From: Microvirga sesbaniae
GTDB lineage: Bacteria > Pseudomonadota > Alphaproteobacteria > Rhizobiales > Beijerinckiaceae
Direction: 5' to 3'
Length of the DNA stretch: 64,000 nt
NCBI RefSeq assembly: GCF_025460805.1
Contig: NZ_JAMXFJ010000006.1
Location: forward strand, 1-64,000
Shown here: positions 49,101 to 57,459 of the stretch, one piece after another
Layout: the number at the start of each line of letters is the position of its first letter
How positions within the stretch are numbered: position 1 is the stretch's first letter
The notes under the pieces: model-generated
Told to the model about the DNA's origin: nothing
Databases searched by the model: none
Seen by the model: only the letters and a program-made list of their open reading frames with translations
Translations under genes and position numbers: made by a program

Positions 49101-50066
49101 ATGGAGTGCTTTTCGAGACGTGGCCTGGCCACGATGCTGACGATGGCCTGCCTGGCCGCCATGCCGGCCGCCCTGATGGCCGCCGAGCCCGACCGGGACG
49201 CCCTGGCCGACCGCGTGACGAAGCTCTCGCGCGGCACCCAGTGGAAGCCCGTCTCGGCGGTGCCGATCAACTTCGTGACCCATCACCCGCAGGGCATGGT
49301 GAAGATCGGCGACACGCTGTTCGTGTCCTCGGTGGAGATCAAGGAGCCGACCAAGCGCTTCCCGCAGCCGGTCGACGGCTACGACCGCGACACGGGGGCC
49401 GGCGTCGGGCATCTGTTCAAGCTCGACATGAAGGGCAACCTCATCGCCGACATCACCCTCGGCGAGGGCTCCGTCTATCATCCGGGCGGGATCGACTACG
49501 ACGGGACGTTCATCTGGGTCCCCGTGGCCGAGTACCGGCCGAACAGCCGCTCCATCGTGTACAGGGTCGATCCGGAGACCATGAAGGCCGAGGAGATGTT
49601 CCGCTTTCCGGATCACGTGGGCGGCGTGGTGCACAACACCGACGACAAGACCCTGCACGGGGTGAGCTGGGGCTCGCGCCGCTTCTACCGCTGGTCCCTC
49701 GACGAGAGCGGCAAGCCCACCAACGCGGGCGAGGCGCCCGAAAAGCTGAGGGCGCTCAACACCTCGCACTACCTCGACTACCAGGACTGCAAATATGCCG
49801 GCAAGAGCCGCATGCTGTGCTCCGGCGTGACCGAGATGCGCGTGACGCCCGATGCTCCGCTGTTCCGCCTCGGCGGGCTCGATCTGGTCAGTCTCTCCGA
49901 CGGCCGCCCGATCTTCCAGACGCCGGTGCTGCTCTGGACCGCCGGCGGCATGGACATGACCCACAACCCGGTCTGGATGGAGGCGAGCGAGTCCGGGATC
50001 CGCGGCTACTTCATGCCCGAGGACGACAAGTCCACCCTCTACATCTACGAGACCGAGGTGAAGTAG
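49101..50066 (+). CDS. Secreted DUF6454-like beta-propeller-type protein
   Basis: 321-residue protein with an N-terminal signal peptide (ATMLTMACLAAMPAALMAA). The mature part starts EPDRDALADRVTKLSRGTQW and contains repeated strand motifs (GHLFKLDMKGNLIADITL, GGIDYDGTFIWVPVAEYRP, GGVVHNTDDKTLHGVSWGS) that suggest a beta-propeller. It resembles the DUF6454 family as I recall it; family function is not known. Likely periplasmic. A GGAGG site lies about 9 nt before ATG 49101. Confidence 0.65.
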   Translation: MECFSRRGLATMLTMACLAAMPAALMAAEPDRDALADRVTKLSRGTQWKPVSAVPINFVTHHPQGMVKIGDTLFVSSVEIKEPTKRFPQPVDGYDRDTGAGVGHLFKLDMKGNLIADITLGEGSVYHPGGIDYDGTFIWVPVAEYRPNSRSIVYRVDPETMKAEEMFRFPDHVGGVVHNTDDKTLHGVSWGSRRFYRWSLDESGKPTNAGEAPEKLRALNTSHYLDYQDCKYAGKSRMLCSGVTEMRVTPDAPLFRLGGLDLVSLSDGRPIFQTPVLLWTAGGMDMTHNPVWMEASESGIRGYFMPEDDKSTLYIYETEVK

Positions 50067-50116
50067 CGGTCGCCGTATCCGTAACACCCCGTTGATCCCC
50101 GGCCTCACACCACCCT

Positions 50117-50212
50117 CCACGTCATCACCGGGCTTGTCCCGGTGATCCCGATTGTTTGTGGCGCAGCGCCTTCCGGATCGGGACGGCCGGGACAAGCCCG
50201 GCCATGACGTGA
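50117..50212. repeat. Composite hairpin unit
   Basis: One full unit, ATCACCGGG arm first, ATGGCCGGG arm second, between the DUF6454-like gene and the convergent dodecin gene. Confidence 0.87.
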
Positions 50213-50272
50213 AGGGTGGCGGGAAGGGCGGAGGGTGCCATGACAGGACGGGGGTGGGGTGAAAGCGCCCGC

Positions 50273-50488
50273 TTACCCGCCCGCCTCAAGGGTGAAGCCG
50301 GCCTTGATCATCACCTGGTAATGGCGCACCTCGCCGCCCTCCACATGGCCGCGGGTCTGGACGACCTCGAACCACCGCAGGTTCCTGAGGGTCTGGCTCG
50401 CCCGTCTGATCGCGGTCTGAATGGCATCCTCGATGCTGGTCTCGGACGAGCCGACGAGTTCGACGATCTTGTACACGTGGTCATCCAT
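50273..50488 (-). CDS. Dodecin
   Basis: 71-residue flavin-binding protein that forms a hollow dodecamer storing riboflavin or [23 protein letters not shown], the central [20 protein letters not shown] with the flavin-stacking Trp, and [15 protein letters not shown] match the family closely. It is a single short gene; a repeat palindrome separates it from the fumarylacetoacetase gene upstream on the same strand. Confidence 0.93.
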   Translation of the reverse strand: MDDHVYKIVELVGSSETSIEDAIQTAIRRASQTLRNLRWFEVVQTRGHVEGGEVRHYQVMIKAGFTLEAGG

Positions 50489-50519
50489 GGGGCGCTCCGT
50501 GCTGTGCCGAGAGCATGAA

Positions 50520-50612
50520 CCTAGCGCATCGGACGGAAAAGTGGACCCGGTCTTCGCTGGCGCGGCCCTTCGGGTCGCTGACGCGGCCCTCTGGGTCCGT
50601 CCGATGCTCTAG
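50520..50612. repeat. CTAG...GCATCGGAC palindromic repeat
   Basis: Begins CTAGCGCATCGGACGGAAAAG and ends GGGTCCGTCCGATGCTCTAG, with an inner GGCGCGGCCCTTCGGGTCGCT hairpin. The right-hand CTAG provides the stop codon of the fumarylacetoacetase gene. Confidence 0.85.
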
Positions 50613-51628
50613 CCTTCGGCCCGGTGGGATCGCACGTCCTGCTCGATGGCGCCGAAGATCGAGTGACCCTCGCGGTCCTTCATCTCGATGCGGATCGTGT
50701 CGCCGAAGCGCATGAAGGGCGTCCTGGGCTCGCCCTGGAGGATGGTCTCCACGGTGCGCAGCTCCGCCAGGCAGGAATAGCCGAGGCCGCCCTGGTCGAC
50801 GGGCCGGCCCGGCCCGCCGGCCTCGTCCTTGTTGGACACGGTGCCGGACCCGATGATCGTGCCGGCGCCCAGGGGCCGGGTCTTGGCCGCGTGGGCGATC
50901 AGGGTCGGGAAGTCGAAGGTCATGTCGGTGCCCGCGTCGGGCCTGCCGAAAGGCCGGCCGTTGAGGCTCGAGAGCAGGGGCAGGTGGAGCCGGCCGCCGT
51001 CCCAGGCCTCGCCCAGCTCGTCCGGCGTGACGGCCACGGGCGAGAGCGCCGAGGAGGGCTTGGCGTGGAAGAAGCCGAAGCCCTTCGCGAGCTCGGCGGG
51101 AATCAGGTTTCTCAGGGAGACGTCGTTGACCAGGACGATCAGGCGGATGGCCCCGGCCGCCTCCTCGACGGTCGCGCCCATCGGCACGTCGCCGGTGATC
51201 ACCGCGACCTCCGCCTCGAAGTCGATCCCATGAGCCTCGTCGACGGCCAGGATCGGCTCGCGCGGGCCGAGGAAGGAATCGGACCCGCCCTGATACATGA
51301 GCGGATCGGTCCAGAAGGAGGCCGGCATCTCGGCGCCGCGCGCTCTCCTGACCAGCTCCACGTGGTTCACGTAGGCCGAGCCGTCCGCCCATTGATAGGC
51401 CCGGGGCAGGGGCGACGCGCAATCGTGCTCGTGGAAGCGGAAGGCCGGCACCGAACCGTGCTCCAGCTGCTCCGCGAGATCCCGCAGCTGAGGCTCGACT
51501 TTTTCCCAATCGTCCAAGGCTTGCTGAAGCGTCGGAACAATGAAAAAAGCGTCTGTCGCGCGGGTCAGGTCTTTCGACACGATGACGAGGCGGCCGTCAC
51601 GGCCTTGGTTGAGGGAGGAGAGCTTCAT
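50609..51628 (-). CDS. Fumarylacetoacetate hydrolase
   Basis: 339-residue enzyme cleaving fumarylacetoacetate to fumarate and acetoacetate, the last step of tyrosine degradation. N-terminal MKLSSLNQGRDGRLVIVSKD, then the substrate region RFHEHDCASPLPRAYQWADG, metal-site IDFEAEVAVITGDVPMG near 147 and C-terminal NKDEAGGPGRPVDQGGLGYS are as in bacterial FAH of homogentisate clusters. It lies opposite a TRAP receptor, MarR, maiA and hppD, which supports the assignment. The start codon is ATG 51628 with GGGAGGAGAG upstream. Its TAG stop lies in a repeat. Confidence 0.9.
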   Translation of the reverse strand: MKLSSLNQGRDGRLVIVSKDLTRATDAFFIVPTLQQALDDWEKVEPQLRDLAEQLEHGSVPAFRFHEHDCASPLPRAYQWADGSAYVNHVELVRRARGAEMPASFWTDPLMYQGGSDSFLGPREPILAVDEAHGIDFEAEVAVITGDVPMGATVEEAAGAIRLIVLVNDVSLRNLIPAELAKGFGFFHAKPSSALSPVAVTPDELGEAWDGGRLHLPLLSSLNGRPFGRPDAGTDMTFDFPTLIAHAAKTRPLGAGTIIGSGTVSNKDEAGGPGRPVDQGGLGYSCLAELRTVETILQGEPRTPFMRFGDTIRIEMKDREGHSIFGAIEQDVRSHRAEG

Positions 51629-51692
51629 TGCCACCGACCGGGTTGTTATGGTCCTTTCAACTTGCAACAGAATGCTTTCCGGGGAAACGCCA
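51629..51692. promoter_or_regulatory. Divergent promoter region FAH / TRAP receptor
   Basis: 64 nt shared by the divergent starts. It contains TTCAACTTGCAAC with one GCAAC half-site (51664-51668) like those in the MarR operator, but not a full palindrome. No clear -10/-35 pair can be assigned. Confidence 0.3.
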
Positions 51693-52790
51693 ATGACGAC
51701 GATGAAGAGAAGAAACTTCCTGAAGGGGGCAGGGCTGGCGGCCGCGGCCGGAACGGTGGCCGCGCCGGCGATCGCGCAGAGCATGCCCGAGATCCGCTGG
51801 CGTCTGACCTCGAGCTTCCCGAAATCCCTGGACACGATCTTCGGCACCGCCCAGACCTTCGCCAAGTACATGGCGGAGGCGACCGACAACAAGTTCCAGA
51901 TCCAGGTCTTCGCCCCGGGCGAGATCGTCGGCGGCCTTCAGGCCATGGACGCGGTGCAGAACGGCTCGGTCGAATGCGCCCATACCCCGCTCTACTACTA
52001 TATCGGCAAGGAGCCGGCCCTCGGCATGGGCACGGGCCTGCCCTTCAGCCTCAACGCCCGCCAGCTCCATTCCTGGTGGCACTTCGCCGGCGGCCGGGAG
52101 ATCATCAACGACGTGCTGGCCCGGTATAACTGCACCTCCCTGGTCTGCGGCAACTCCGGCGCCCAGATGGGCGGCTTCTTCCGCAAGGAAATCAATACGG
52201 TCGACGACCTGAAGGGCCTCAAGTTCCGCATCGGCGGCCTGGGCGGGCAGGTCCTGGCCAAGCTCGGCGTCGTGCCGCAGCAGGTCGCCCCCGGCGACGT
52301 CTATCCTGCCCTCGAGCGCGGCACCCTCGACGCGGCCGAGTTCGTCGGTCCCTACGACGACGAGAAGCTCGGCTTCCTGAAGGTCGCGAAGTACTACTAC
52401 GCTCCCGGCTGGTGGGAGGGCGGCGCCATGCTGCACCTCGTGGTCAACCAGCAGAAGTGGAACGAGCTGCCGAAGCAGTACCAGGCGATCATGAGCCAGG
52501 CGACGGAAGCCGCCAACAACTGGATGCTGGCCAAGTACGATGCGGTGAACGGCCAGGCCCTGCGCCGCATGGTCGGCGCGGGCGCGGAGCTGCGCACCTT
52601 CTCGCCGGCCATCCTGGAAGCCTCCCTGAAGGCCGCGAACGAGCTCTATGCCGAGCTCTCGGCCAAGAACGCCGACTTCAAGAAGGCCTACGATTCCATG
52701 GTGGCCTATCGCAGCGACGTCCTGCCCTGGTGGCAGCTCAACGAATACGCCTTCGACACCTTCATGATCCGCACCCGCGGGCGGGCATAA
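51693..52790 (+). CDS. TRAP transporter substrate-binding protein (DctP family)
   Basis: Periplasmic receptor of 365 residues with a Tat signal (MKRRNFLKGAGLAAAAGTVA, cleavage about AIAQ). Close paralogue of the protein at 31893-32981 (shared [37 protein letters not shown] with ligand-binding Arg; [10 protein letters not shown]). It sits in the tyrosine/homogentisate block between the hydrolase and the MarR gene, which suggests an aromatic 2-oxo acid ligand such as 4-hydroxyphenylpyruvate, by context only. The DctQM membrane genes are absent from the window. ATG 51693 (MTTMKRRNF) was preferred; ATG 51702 is possible. Confidence 0.9.
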   Translation: MTTMKRRNFLKGAGLAAAAGTVAAPAIAQSMPEIRWRLTSSFPKSLDTIFGTAQTFAKYMAEATDNKFQIQVFAPGEIVGGLQAMDAVQNGSVECAHTPLYYYIGKEPALGMGTGLPFSLNARQLHSWWHFAGGREIINDVLARYNCTSLVCGNSGAQMGGFFRKEINTVDDLKGLKFRIGGLGGQVLAKLGVVPQQVAPGDVYPALERGTLDAAEFVGPYDDEKLGFLKVAKYYYAPGWWEGGAMLHLVVNQQKWNELPKQYQAIMSQATEAANNWMLAKYDAVNGQALRRMVGAGAELRTFSPAILEASLKAANELYAELSAKNADFKKAYDSMVAYRSDVLPWWQLNEYAFDTFMIRTRGRA

Positions 52791-52928
52791 GGCACGGTTT
52801 TCAGAGCCCTTGGCGCCGTTCGTTCCAGCGGCGTCGCAGGGCGGTCGCGCATCGATGACGGCGTGGTCGGGGGATATCCGGCCACGCCGTTCCGTTGTGG
52901 GCCTCTGACCCAGCGGCAGAAAACCTGG

Positions 52929-52970
52929 TTGCTCGTGCAACGAATTGTGCTATTGGTTGCCTGTGCAACG
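52929..52970. promoter_or_regulatory. Twin palindromic operator upstream of the MarR gene
   Basis: Two copies of GTTGC-N4-GCAAC: 52929-52942 (N4 TCGT) and 52957-52970 (N4 CTGT), with 28 bp between centres. They lie just 12 nt upstream of the MarR start codon and would overlap its promoter. This is the usual position of an autoregulatory MarR site. Confidence 0.7.
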
Positions 52971-52982
52971 ATTGAGGTCGCG

Positions 52983-53486
52983 ATGGCAACCGGATCCGCA
53001 GCGAAGAAGCGTCCGCCCGACCCGCTGGTGGTTCTCGAGGCATTTCTCCCGTACCGGCTCAATGTTCTGGCCGGGCTGACCTCGAGCGCGCTCGCGCAGA
53101 TCTATGCCGAGCGCTACGGCCTTTCGATCCCGGCCTGGCGGGTCATCGTGACCCTCGGGCAGTACGAGCTGCGCACGGCGCGGGACATGGCGCCCGACGG
53201 GGTCATGCACAAGTCGACCGTCTCGCGCGCCGTCTCGGCGCTGGAGAAGCGGGGGCTCGTCGTCCGGCGCCCCAATCTCGACGACCGCCGGGAGGAGTGG
53301 CTGGCGCTGACGCCGCGGGGGCGGGAGATCTACGAGGCCGTTGCTCCCGAGGCTCTGGCCGTCGAGGAGCGTCTCCTGTCCGTCCTGACATCCGACGAGC
53401 GGCGGGCGCTTTCGTCCCTGATCGAGAAGCTGACGCGACAAGCCCGGCTGCTCGCGCCGCGAGACCTCGAGGAGGGTGACGCGTGA
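52983..53486 (+). CDS. MarR-family transcriptional regulator of the tyrosine block
   Basis: 167-residue dimeric repressor. Winged-helix signature SIPAWRVIVTLGQYELRTAR, recognition helix region MHKSTVSRAVSALEKRGLVV near 80-100, wing RRPNLDDRREEWLALTPRGR near 105-125. HpdR/HmgR-type MarR proteins control homogentisate genes, and the operon with maiA and hppD fits. ATG 52983 has GAGG 5 nt upstream; a longer frame exists but crosses the operator. Its stop overlaps the GTG of maiA (GTGA). Likely autoregulated through the two GTTGC-N4-GCAAC sites. Confidence 0.9.
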   Translation: MATGSAAKKRPPDPLVVLEAFLPYRLNVLAGLTSSALAQIYAERYGLSIPAWRVIVTLGQYELRTARDMAPDGVMHKSTVSRAVSALEKRGLVVRRPNLDDRREEWLALTPRGREIYEAVAPEALAVEERLLSVLTSDERRALSSLIEKLTRQARLLAPRDLEEGDA

Positions 53487-54109
53487 AGCTCTACACCTAT
53501 TTCCGGTCGTCCGCCGCCTACCGGGTCCGGATCGCCCTCAACCTGAAGGGCGTGACGTACGAGTCCGTCCCGGTCAACCTGCTGAAGGGGGAGCAGCGCG
53601 AGGAGACTTACAGGGCGATCAATCCGCAGGGGCGCGTGCCGTCCCTCGAGATCGGAGCCGCCACGCTGATCCAGTCTCCGGCGATCCTCGAATACCTGGA
53701 CGAGGTCTATCCGGAGCCGCCGCTGCTGCCGGTGGGCGCGGTGACCCGGGCCAAGGTGAGGGCGATCGCCAGCCTGATCGCCTGCGATATCCACCCGCTC
53801 AACAATTCCGGGACCTTGGCCTACCTCAAGAACCGCCTCGGGCACGATCAGGCGGCCGCCGACCAGTGGTATGCCCATTGGGTCCGCGAGGGCTTCGAGG
53901 CCATCGAGGCCCTGCTCGGGCCCGGGCCCTTCGCGTTCGGGTCCAAGATCACCCTGGCGGATGTCTATCTCGTGCCGCAGGTCTTCAACGCACGACGTTT
54001 CAACGTCCCCCTCGAGGCCTATCCGAAGATCGCCGCCGTGGATGCGGCCTGCTCGGCGCACAAGGCCTTTCATGACGCGGCTCCGGCCAACCAGCCCGAC
54101 GCGACCTGA
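53483..54109 (+). CDS. maiA: Maleylacetoacetate isomerase (zeta-class GST)
   Basis: Glutathione-dependent enzyme, 208 residues, that isomerises maleylacetoacetate to fumarylacetoacetate. The zeta-class N-terminal motif YFRSSAAYRVRIALNLKG (with the catalytic SSxxxR) is at residues 5-22, and INPQGRVPSLE near 50 and SPAILEYLDEVYPEPPL near 66 complete the glutathione site. The start is GTG 53483, overlapping the MarR stop. With FAH (50609) and hppD downstream, it covers three of four homogentisate-route steps; homogentisate 1,2-dioxygenase is not in this window. Confidence 0.93.
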   Translation: MKLYTYFRSSAAYRVRIALNLKGVTYESVPVNLLKGEQREETYRAINPQGRVPSLEIGAATLIQSPAILEYLDEVYPEPPLLPVGAVTRAKVRAIASLIACDIHPLNNSGTLAYLKNRLGHDQAAADQWYAHWVREGFEAIEALLGPGPFAFGSKITLADVYLVPQVFNARRFNVPLEAYPKIAAVDAACSAHKAFHDAAPANQPDAT

Positions 54110-54196
54110 ACACGAATCCCATCCGCCCCGGGGCGAGTGCGTTGTTTCCACAAGCCGAGGCCCGTCGGTCGACGGCAGCATACCAGGAGGAAAATC

Positions 54197-55312
54197 ATGG
54201 GACCTTTCCCGCACGATGCGCCCCCGGCGGCCATCTCCGAAGACAACCCCATGGGGACGGACGGATTCGAATTCGTCGAATTCTGCCATCCCGACCCGCA
54301 GGCCCTCGATCGCCTGTTCAAGACCATGGGCTTCAGCGCGGTCGCCAGGCACCGGTCCAAGACCGTGACCCTCTATCGCCAGGGCGACATCAACTTCATC
54401 GTCAACGCGCAGCCCGGCTCCTTCGCGGAGCGTTTCGCCTCGCAGCACGGTCCTTCGGCTCCCGCCATGGCGTTCCGGGTGGCCGACGCGAACTATGCCT
54501 TCGACCGCGCCCTTGCCATGGGGGCCAGGCCGATCGAGACGCAGGTCGGACCCAACGAGCTCGAGATCCCGGGCATCGAAGGCATCGGTGGACTTCAGAT
54601 CTACTTTGTCGATCGCTACGGCGCCAAAGGGTCCATCTACGACGTGGATTTCGAATGGCTCGGCGAGCCCGATCCGAAGCCGAAGGGCGTCGGGCTCTAT
54701 TACATCGATCACCTGACCCATAACGTGTATCGCGGGCGTCTGAACGAATGGGCGGGATTCTACGAGCGCCTCTTCAACTTCCGGCAGATCCGCTACTTCG
54801 ACATCGAGGGAAAGCTGACCGGACTGCACTCCCGCGCCATGACCAGCCCGGACGGCAAGATCCGGATCCCGATCAACGAGGACGCCGGCGAGACCGGCCA
54901 GATCGAGGAGTATCTGCAGGAGTACAAGGGCGAGGGCATCCAGCACGTGGCTTTGGGCTCGCATGACCTCTACGAATCCATCGAAGCGCTCATCGAGGGC
55001 GGCCTCGAGTTCATGCCGGCCCCGAACGACATCTACTACGGCCGCATCGACAAGCGCCTGCCGAGCCACGAGGAGCCGCTCGAGCGTCTCCGGAAGAACG
55101 GAATCCTCATCGACGGCGAGGGCGTGGTGGAAGGCGGCTTCACGAAGGTGCTGCTCCAGCGTTTCGGAAAGACCGCCATCGGGCCGATTTTCTTCGAGTA
55201 CATCCAGCGCAAGGGCGATGACGGATTCGGCGAGGGCAACTTCAAGGCGCTCTTCGAATCGATCGAGGAAGACCAGATCCGCCGCGGGGTGATCGGTCCG
55301 AAGGTGGCTTAA
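54197..55312 (+). CDS. hppD: 4-Hydroxyphenylpyruvate dioxygenase
   Basis: Non-heme iron(II) dioxygenase, 371 residues, that converts 4-hydroxyphenylpyruvate to homogentisate. N-terminal NPMGTDGFEFVEFCHPDP, two vicinal-oxygen-chelate halves, and Fe ligands His in YYIDHLTHNV near 178, His in GIQHVALGSHD near 257, and Glu in IFFEYIQRKG near 336. C-terminal NFKALFESIEEDQIRRGVI is conserved. ATG 54197 has AGGAGG 6 nt upstream; longer frame is not needed. Second gene after maiA, 87 nt gap. Confidence 0.96.
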   Translation: MGPFPHDAPPAAISEDNPMGTDGFEFVEFCHPDPQALDRLFKTMGFSAVARHRSKTVTLYRQGDINFIVNAQPGSFAERFASQHGPSAPAMAFRVADANYAFDRALAMGARPIETQVGPNELEIPGIEGIGGLQIYFVDRYGAKGSIYDVDFEWLGEPDPKPKGVGLYYIDHLTHNVYRGRLNEWAGFYERLFNFRQIRYFDIEGKLTGLHSRAMTSPDGKIRIPINEDAGETGQIEEYLQEYKGEGIQHVALGSHDLYESIEALIEGGLEFMPAPNDIYYGRIDKRLPSHEEPLERLRKNGILIDGEGVVEGGFTKVLLQRFGKTAIGPIFFEYIQRKGDDGFGEGNFKALFESIEEDQIRRGVIGPKVA

Positions 55313-55318
55313 GGCCCG

Positions 55319-55553
55319 GACGGGACAACGGGACCCGGGTTCGGGTCCGATGCTCACATCCTGGCTGGCGCATCGGTGATGACGTGGAGTTGGTGGCAAG
55401 GGCCGGCGCTGCTCCCTCCGCACGTCATGGCACCCTCCGCCCTTCCTGCCACCCTCCACACGTCATGGCCGGCCTTGTGCCGGCCATCCCGATGCGGTGA
55501 GGCTCGGCGCCACTCAGAAGCGGGATCACCGGGACGAGCCCGGTGATGACGTC
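55319..55553. repeat. Palindromic repeats after hppD
   Basis: A degenerate GATGC palindrome at about 55319-55375 and a full composite unit at 55459-55553 (ATGGCCGGC arm first, ATCACCGGG arm second). Shortly after, GGCCATCCCGATTGTCCGATGCGCGAG (55569-55595) is another repeat end. Confidence 0.82.
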
Positions 55554-55622
55554 GAGTGGGGGAGAGATGGCCATCCCGATTGTCCGATGCGCGAGGCCAG
55601 GACGATTCTGCGATTCGACGGG

Positions 55623-55650
55623 AAGGCCGGGTTCGCCCGGCCTTTTTCTT
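55623..55650 (+). terminator. Rho-independent terminator downstream of hppD
   Basis: Stem AAGGCCGGG / CCCGGCCTT with a TTCG tetraloop, then TTTCTTTGG. It is 310 nt after the hppD stop and insulates the porin promoter. Confidence 0.85.
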
Positions 55651-55810
55651 TGGCTCCCGCAGCCGACCTGGCGAAATCGTGACGGTCGTTATTCACAGGC
55701 CCGGTCGAGGGTCGGAGCCCGAAGCGGCCTTCACCGACGTCATGGGGGCCTCCGGCAGCGCCCGCCAAACCCTTTTTGCTTAAGGATTTCTGAACTCCGG
55801 GCTCCAAGTC

Positions 55811-55825
55811 TTAACGAAGGGTTAA
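55811..55825. promoter_or_regulatory. CtrA-type box TTAA-N7-TTAA upstream of the porin
   Basis: TTAA CGAAGGG TTAA, a perfect match to the CtrA consensus, 271 nt before the porin start codon. The porin has a long leader, so this could be at its promoter. Confidence 0.5.
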
Positions 55826-56095
55826 GAAGCCAGCTTTGAACGTTGCGTTTGTGCAACATGCCCCTGAAAAGCCCCGTCTGCTGCCCGTTTTGCGCCTTCA
55901 TTCGGTTGCCTGCGGTCCAGTCATGGATAATGTGGCTCCAGCGACGGGGGCACCCCAGTCGTGATCCTGGTGTCTCCGACCGAAAAGGCGGGCCACCGGG
56001 TACTAGGGGAAAAGGGACGTGTTTAGGGCTTCGTCGAAGCACTCGAAGCACAAAAACCCGGCCCCCCAGGGTCTCGAAACTTTGGAGGTTTAACC
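55826..56095 (+). promoter_or_regulatory. Porin leader region
   Basis: About 270 nt, without repeats, between the CtrA-type box and the porin. It holds an inverted repeat GTTGC-N6-GCAAC (55842-55857), a GCTTCGTCGAAGC palindrome near 56027-56039, and a GGAGG site 7 nt before the ATG. A long structured 5' leader is usual for abundant porins. Confidence 0.45.
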
Positions 56096-57370
56096 ATGAA
56101 GCTCGCTAAGAGCCTCTTCCTCGGATCGGTCGCGGGTCTCGCCGCTGTCGCCGGGGCTCAAGCCGCCGACCTTCCCGCGAAGAAGGCCGCTGCTGTCGAA
56201 TACGTTCGCGTCTGCTCCACCTACGGCGCAGGCTTCTTCTACATCCCCGGCACCGAAACCTGCCTCCGCGTCGGCGGCCGTGTTCGCGCCGAGTACCAGT
56301 ACCTCGAGGCGAACGACCGCGAAGACGACTCGATCGGCTTCCGTGCTCGCGGCCGCATCCAGCTCGATGCCCGCACCGCCACCGCCTACGGTCTGCTCCG
56401 CACCTTCGTGCGCTTCGACGTCACGCACAACACCGGCGTGTACGGCGGTGACACGGCGATCGTCGACCAGGCCTTCGTGCAGTTCGGCGGCCTGACCGCC
56501 GGTCGTACCGTGTCGTTCTTCGACAACAGCGACCTGCCCACCGGCCACTTCGGCACCCTGCGCTTCTCGGACGCTCCGACCGTGAACGCCCTGGCCTACA
56601 CCTTCTCGTTCGGCAACGGCTTCTCGGCCACGCTGTCGCTCGAAGAGGGCCGCTTCGCTCCGGCTGCTGACGGCGTCATCATCAACGGCCCGCTCGTCGC
56701 CGGTGTCGACATCTCGGCCGGCCAGCGCGCTCCCGACCTCGTCGGCAACCTGAAGTACGCTGGCACCTGGGGTTCGTTCCAGGTCTCCGGTGCGGCTCAC
56801 CAGATCCGCAGCAACGTGCTGACGGCCGCCTACGGCCCGATCCTCGAAGGCACGATCCCGGACACCGAGTACGGCTATGCCGTGACGGCCCAGGGCTCGA
56901 TCAACCTGCCGATGCTGGCTGCTGGCGACGCCCTCTGGCTCGCTGCCACCTATGCTAACGGCGCTCTCGCCTACCTCGGCGCTACCGGCAACATCACGGC
57001 CAGCAACGTGACGGGCCGCGTGGTCGACGCCTATATCGGCCTCGATGGCGACATCGAGACGGGCGAAGGCTGGTCGATCGCCGGTGGTCTGCGTCACTAC
57101 TGGACCCCGACCATCCGCCAGAACGTCTTCGGTTCGTACGCTCGTATCGAGTACGGCAACCAGGTTCAGGCTCTGACCGGCATCGACTTCGACTTCAACG
57201 AGTGGCGCCTCGGCACCAACGTGATCTGGTCGCCGGTGGCTGGCCTCGACATCGGTGTTGAAGTTCTCTACGCCAACGTCGACACCAACAACCCGCAGTT
57301 CGTCGATGGTCGCCTGCGCGACAGCGGCGACTCCTGGGAAGGCCGCCTGCGCGTTCAGCGCGACTTCTAA
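56096..57370 (+). CDS. Outer-membrane porin (Porin_2 family)
   Basis: Trimeric diffusion channel, 424 residues. Signal peptide MKLAKSLFLGSVAGLAAVAG with AQA cleavage, then DLPAKKAAAVEYVRVCSTYG, the typical rhizobial porin start with two conserved Cys (VCSTYG, TCLRVGG). Strands are rich in aromatic girdle residues and it ends in Phe (GRLRVQRDF), as needed for BAM recognition. Its codon use is more biased (GTC/GGC/AAC-rich) than the neighbours, consistent with high expression. It is followed by a strong terminator; a monocistronic gene. Confidence 0.95.
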   Translation: MKLAKSLFLGSVAGLAAVAGAQAADLPAKKAAAVEYVRVCSTYGAGFFYIPGTETCLRVGGRVRAEYQYLEANDREDDSIGFRARGRIQLDARTATAYGLLRTFVRFDVTHNTGVYGGDTAIVDQAFVQFGGLTAGRTVSFFDNSDLPTGHFGTLRFSDAPTVNALAYTFSFGNGFSATLSLEEGRFAPAADGVIINGPLVAGVDISAGQRAPDLVGNLKYAGTWGSFQVSGAAHQIRSNVLTAAYGPILEGTIPDTEYGYAVTAQGSINLPMLAAGDALWLAATYANGALAYLGATGNITASNVTGRVVDAYIGLDGDIETGEGWSIAGGLRHYWTPTIRQNVFGSYARIEYGNQVQALTGIDFDFNEWRLGTNVIWSPVAGLDIGVEVLYANVDTNNPQFVDGRLRDSGDSWEGRLRVQRDF

Positions 57371-57395
57371 TCGGCCTGGCCTGATTGGATAAGAG

Positions 57396-57427
57396 AACCC
57401 CGGTGGCGACACCGGGGTTTTTCTTTT
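57396..57427 (+). terminator. Rho-independent terminator of the porin gene
   Basis: Perfect 10-bp stem AACCCCGGTG / CACCGGGGTT, loop GCGA, then TTTTCTTTT. It lies 26 nt after the stop. Confidence 0.95.
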
Positions 57428-57459
57428 GCGGCGTCTCGCGGTGAGATCCCGGGCCCGGT

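Noticed and set aside
55842-55857. GTTGC-N6-GCAAC as a further MarR operator at the porin
   Set aside because: Half-sites match those at 52929, but the spacer is 6 rather than 4 nt, which would rotate the half-sites; probably coincidental.
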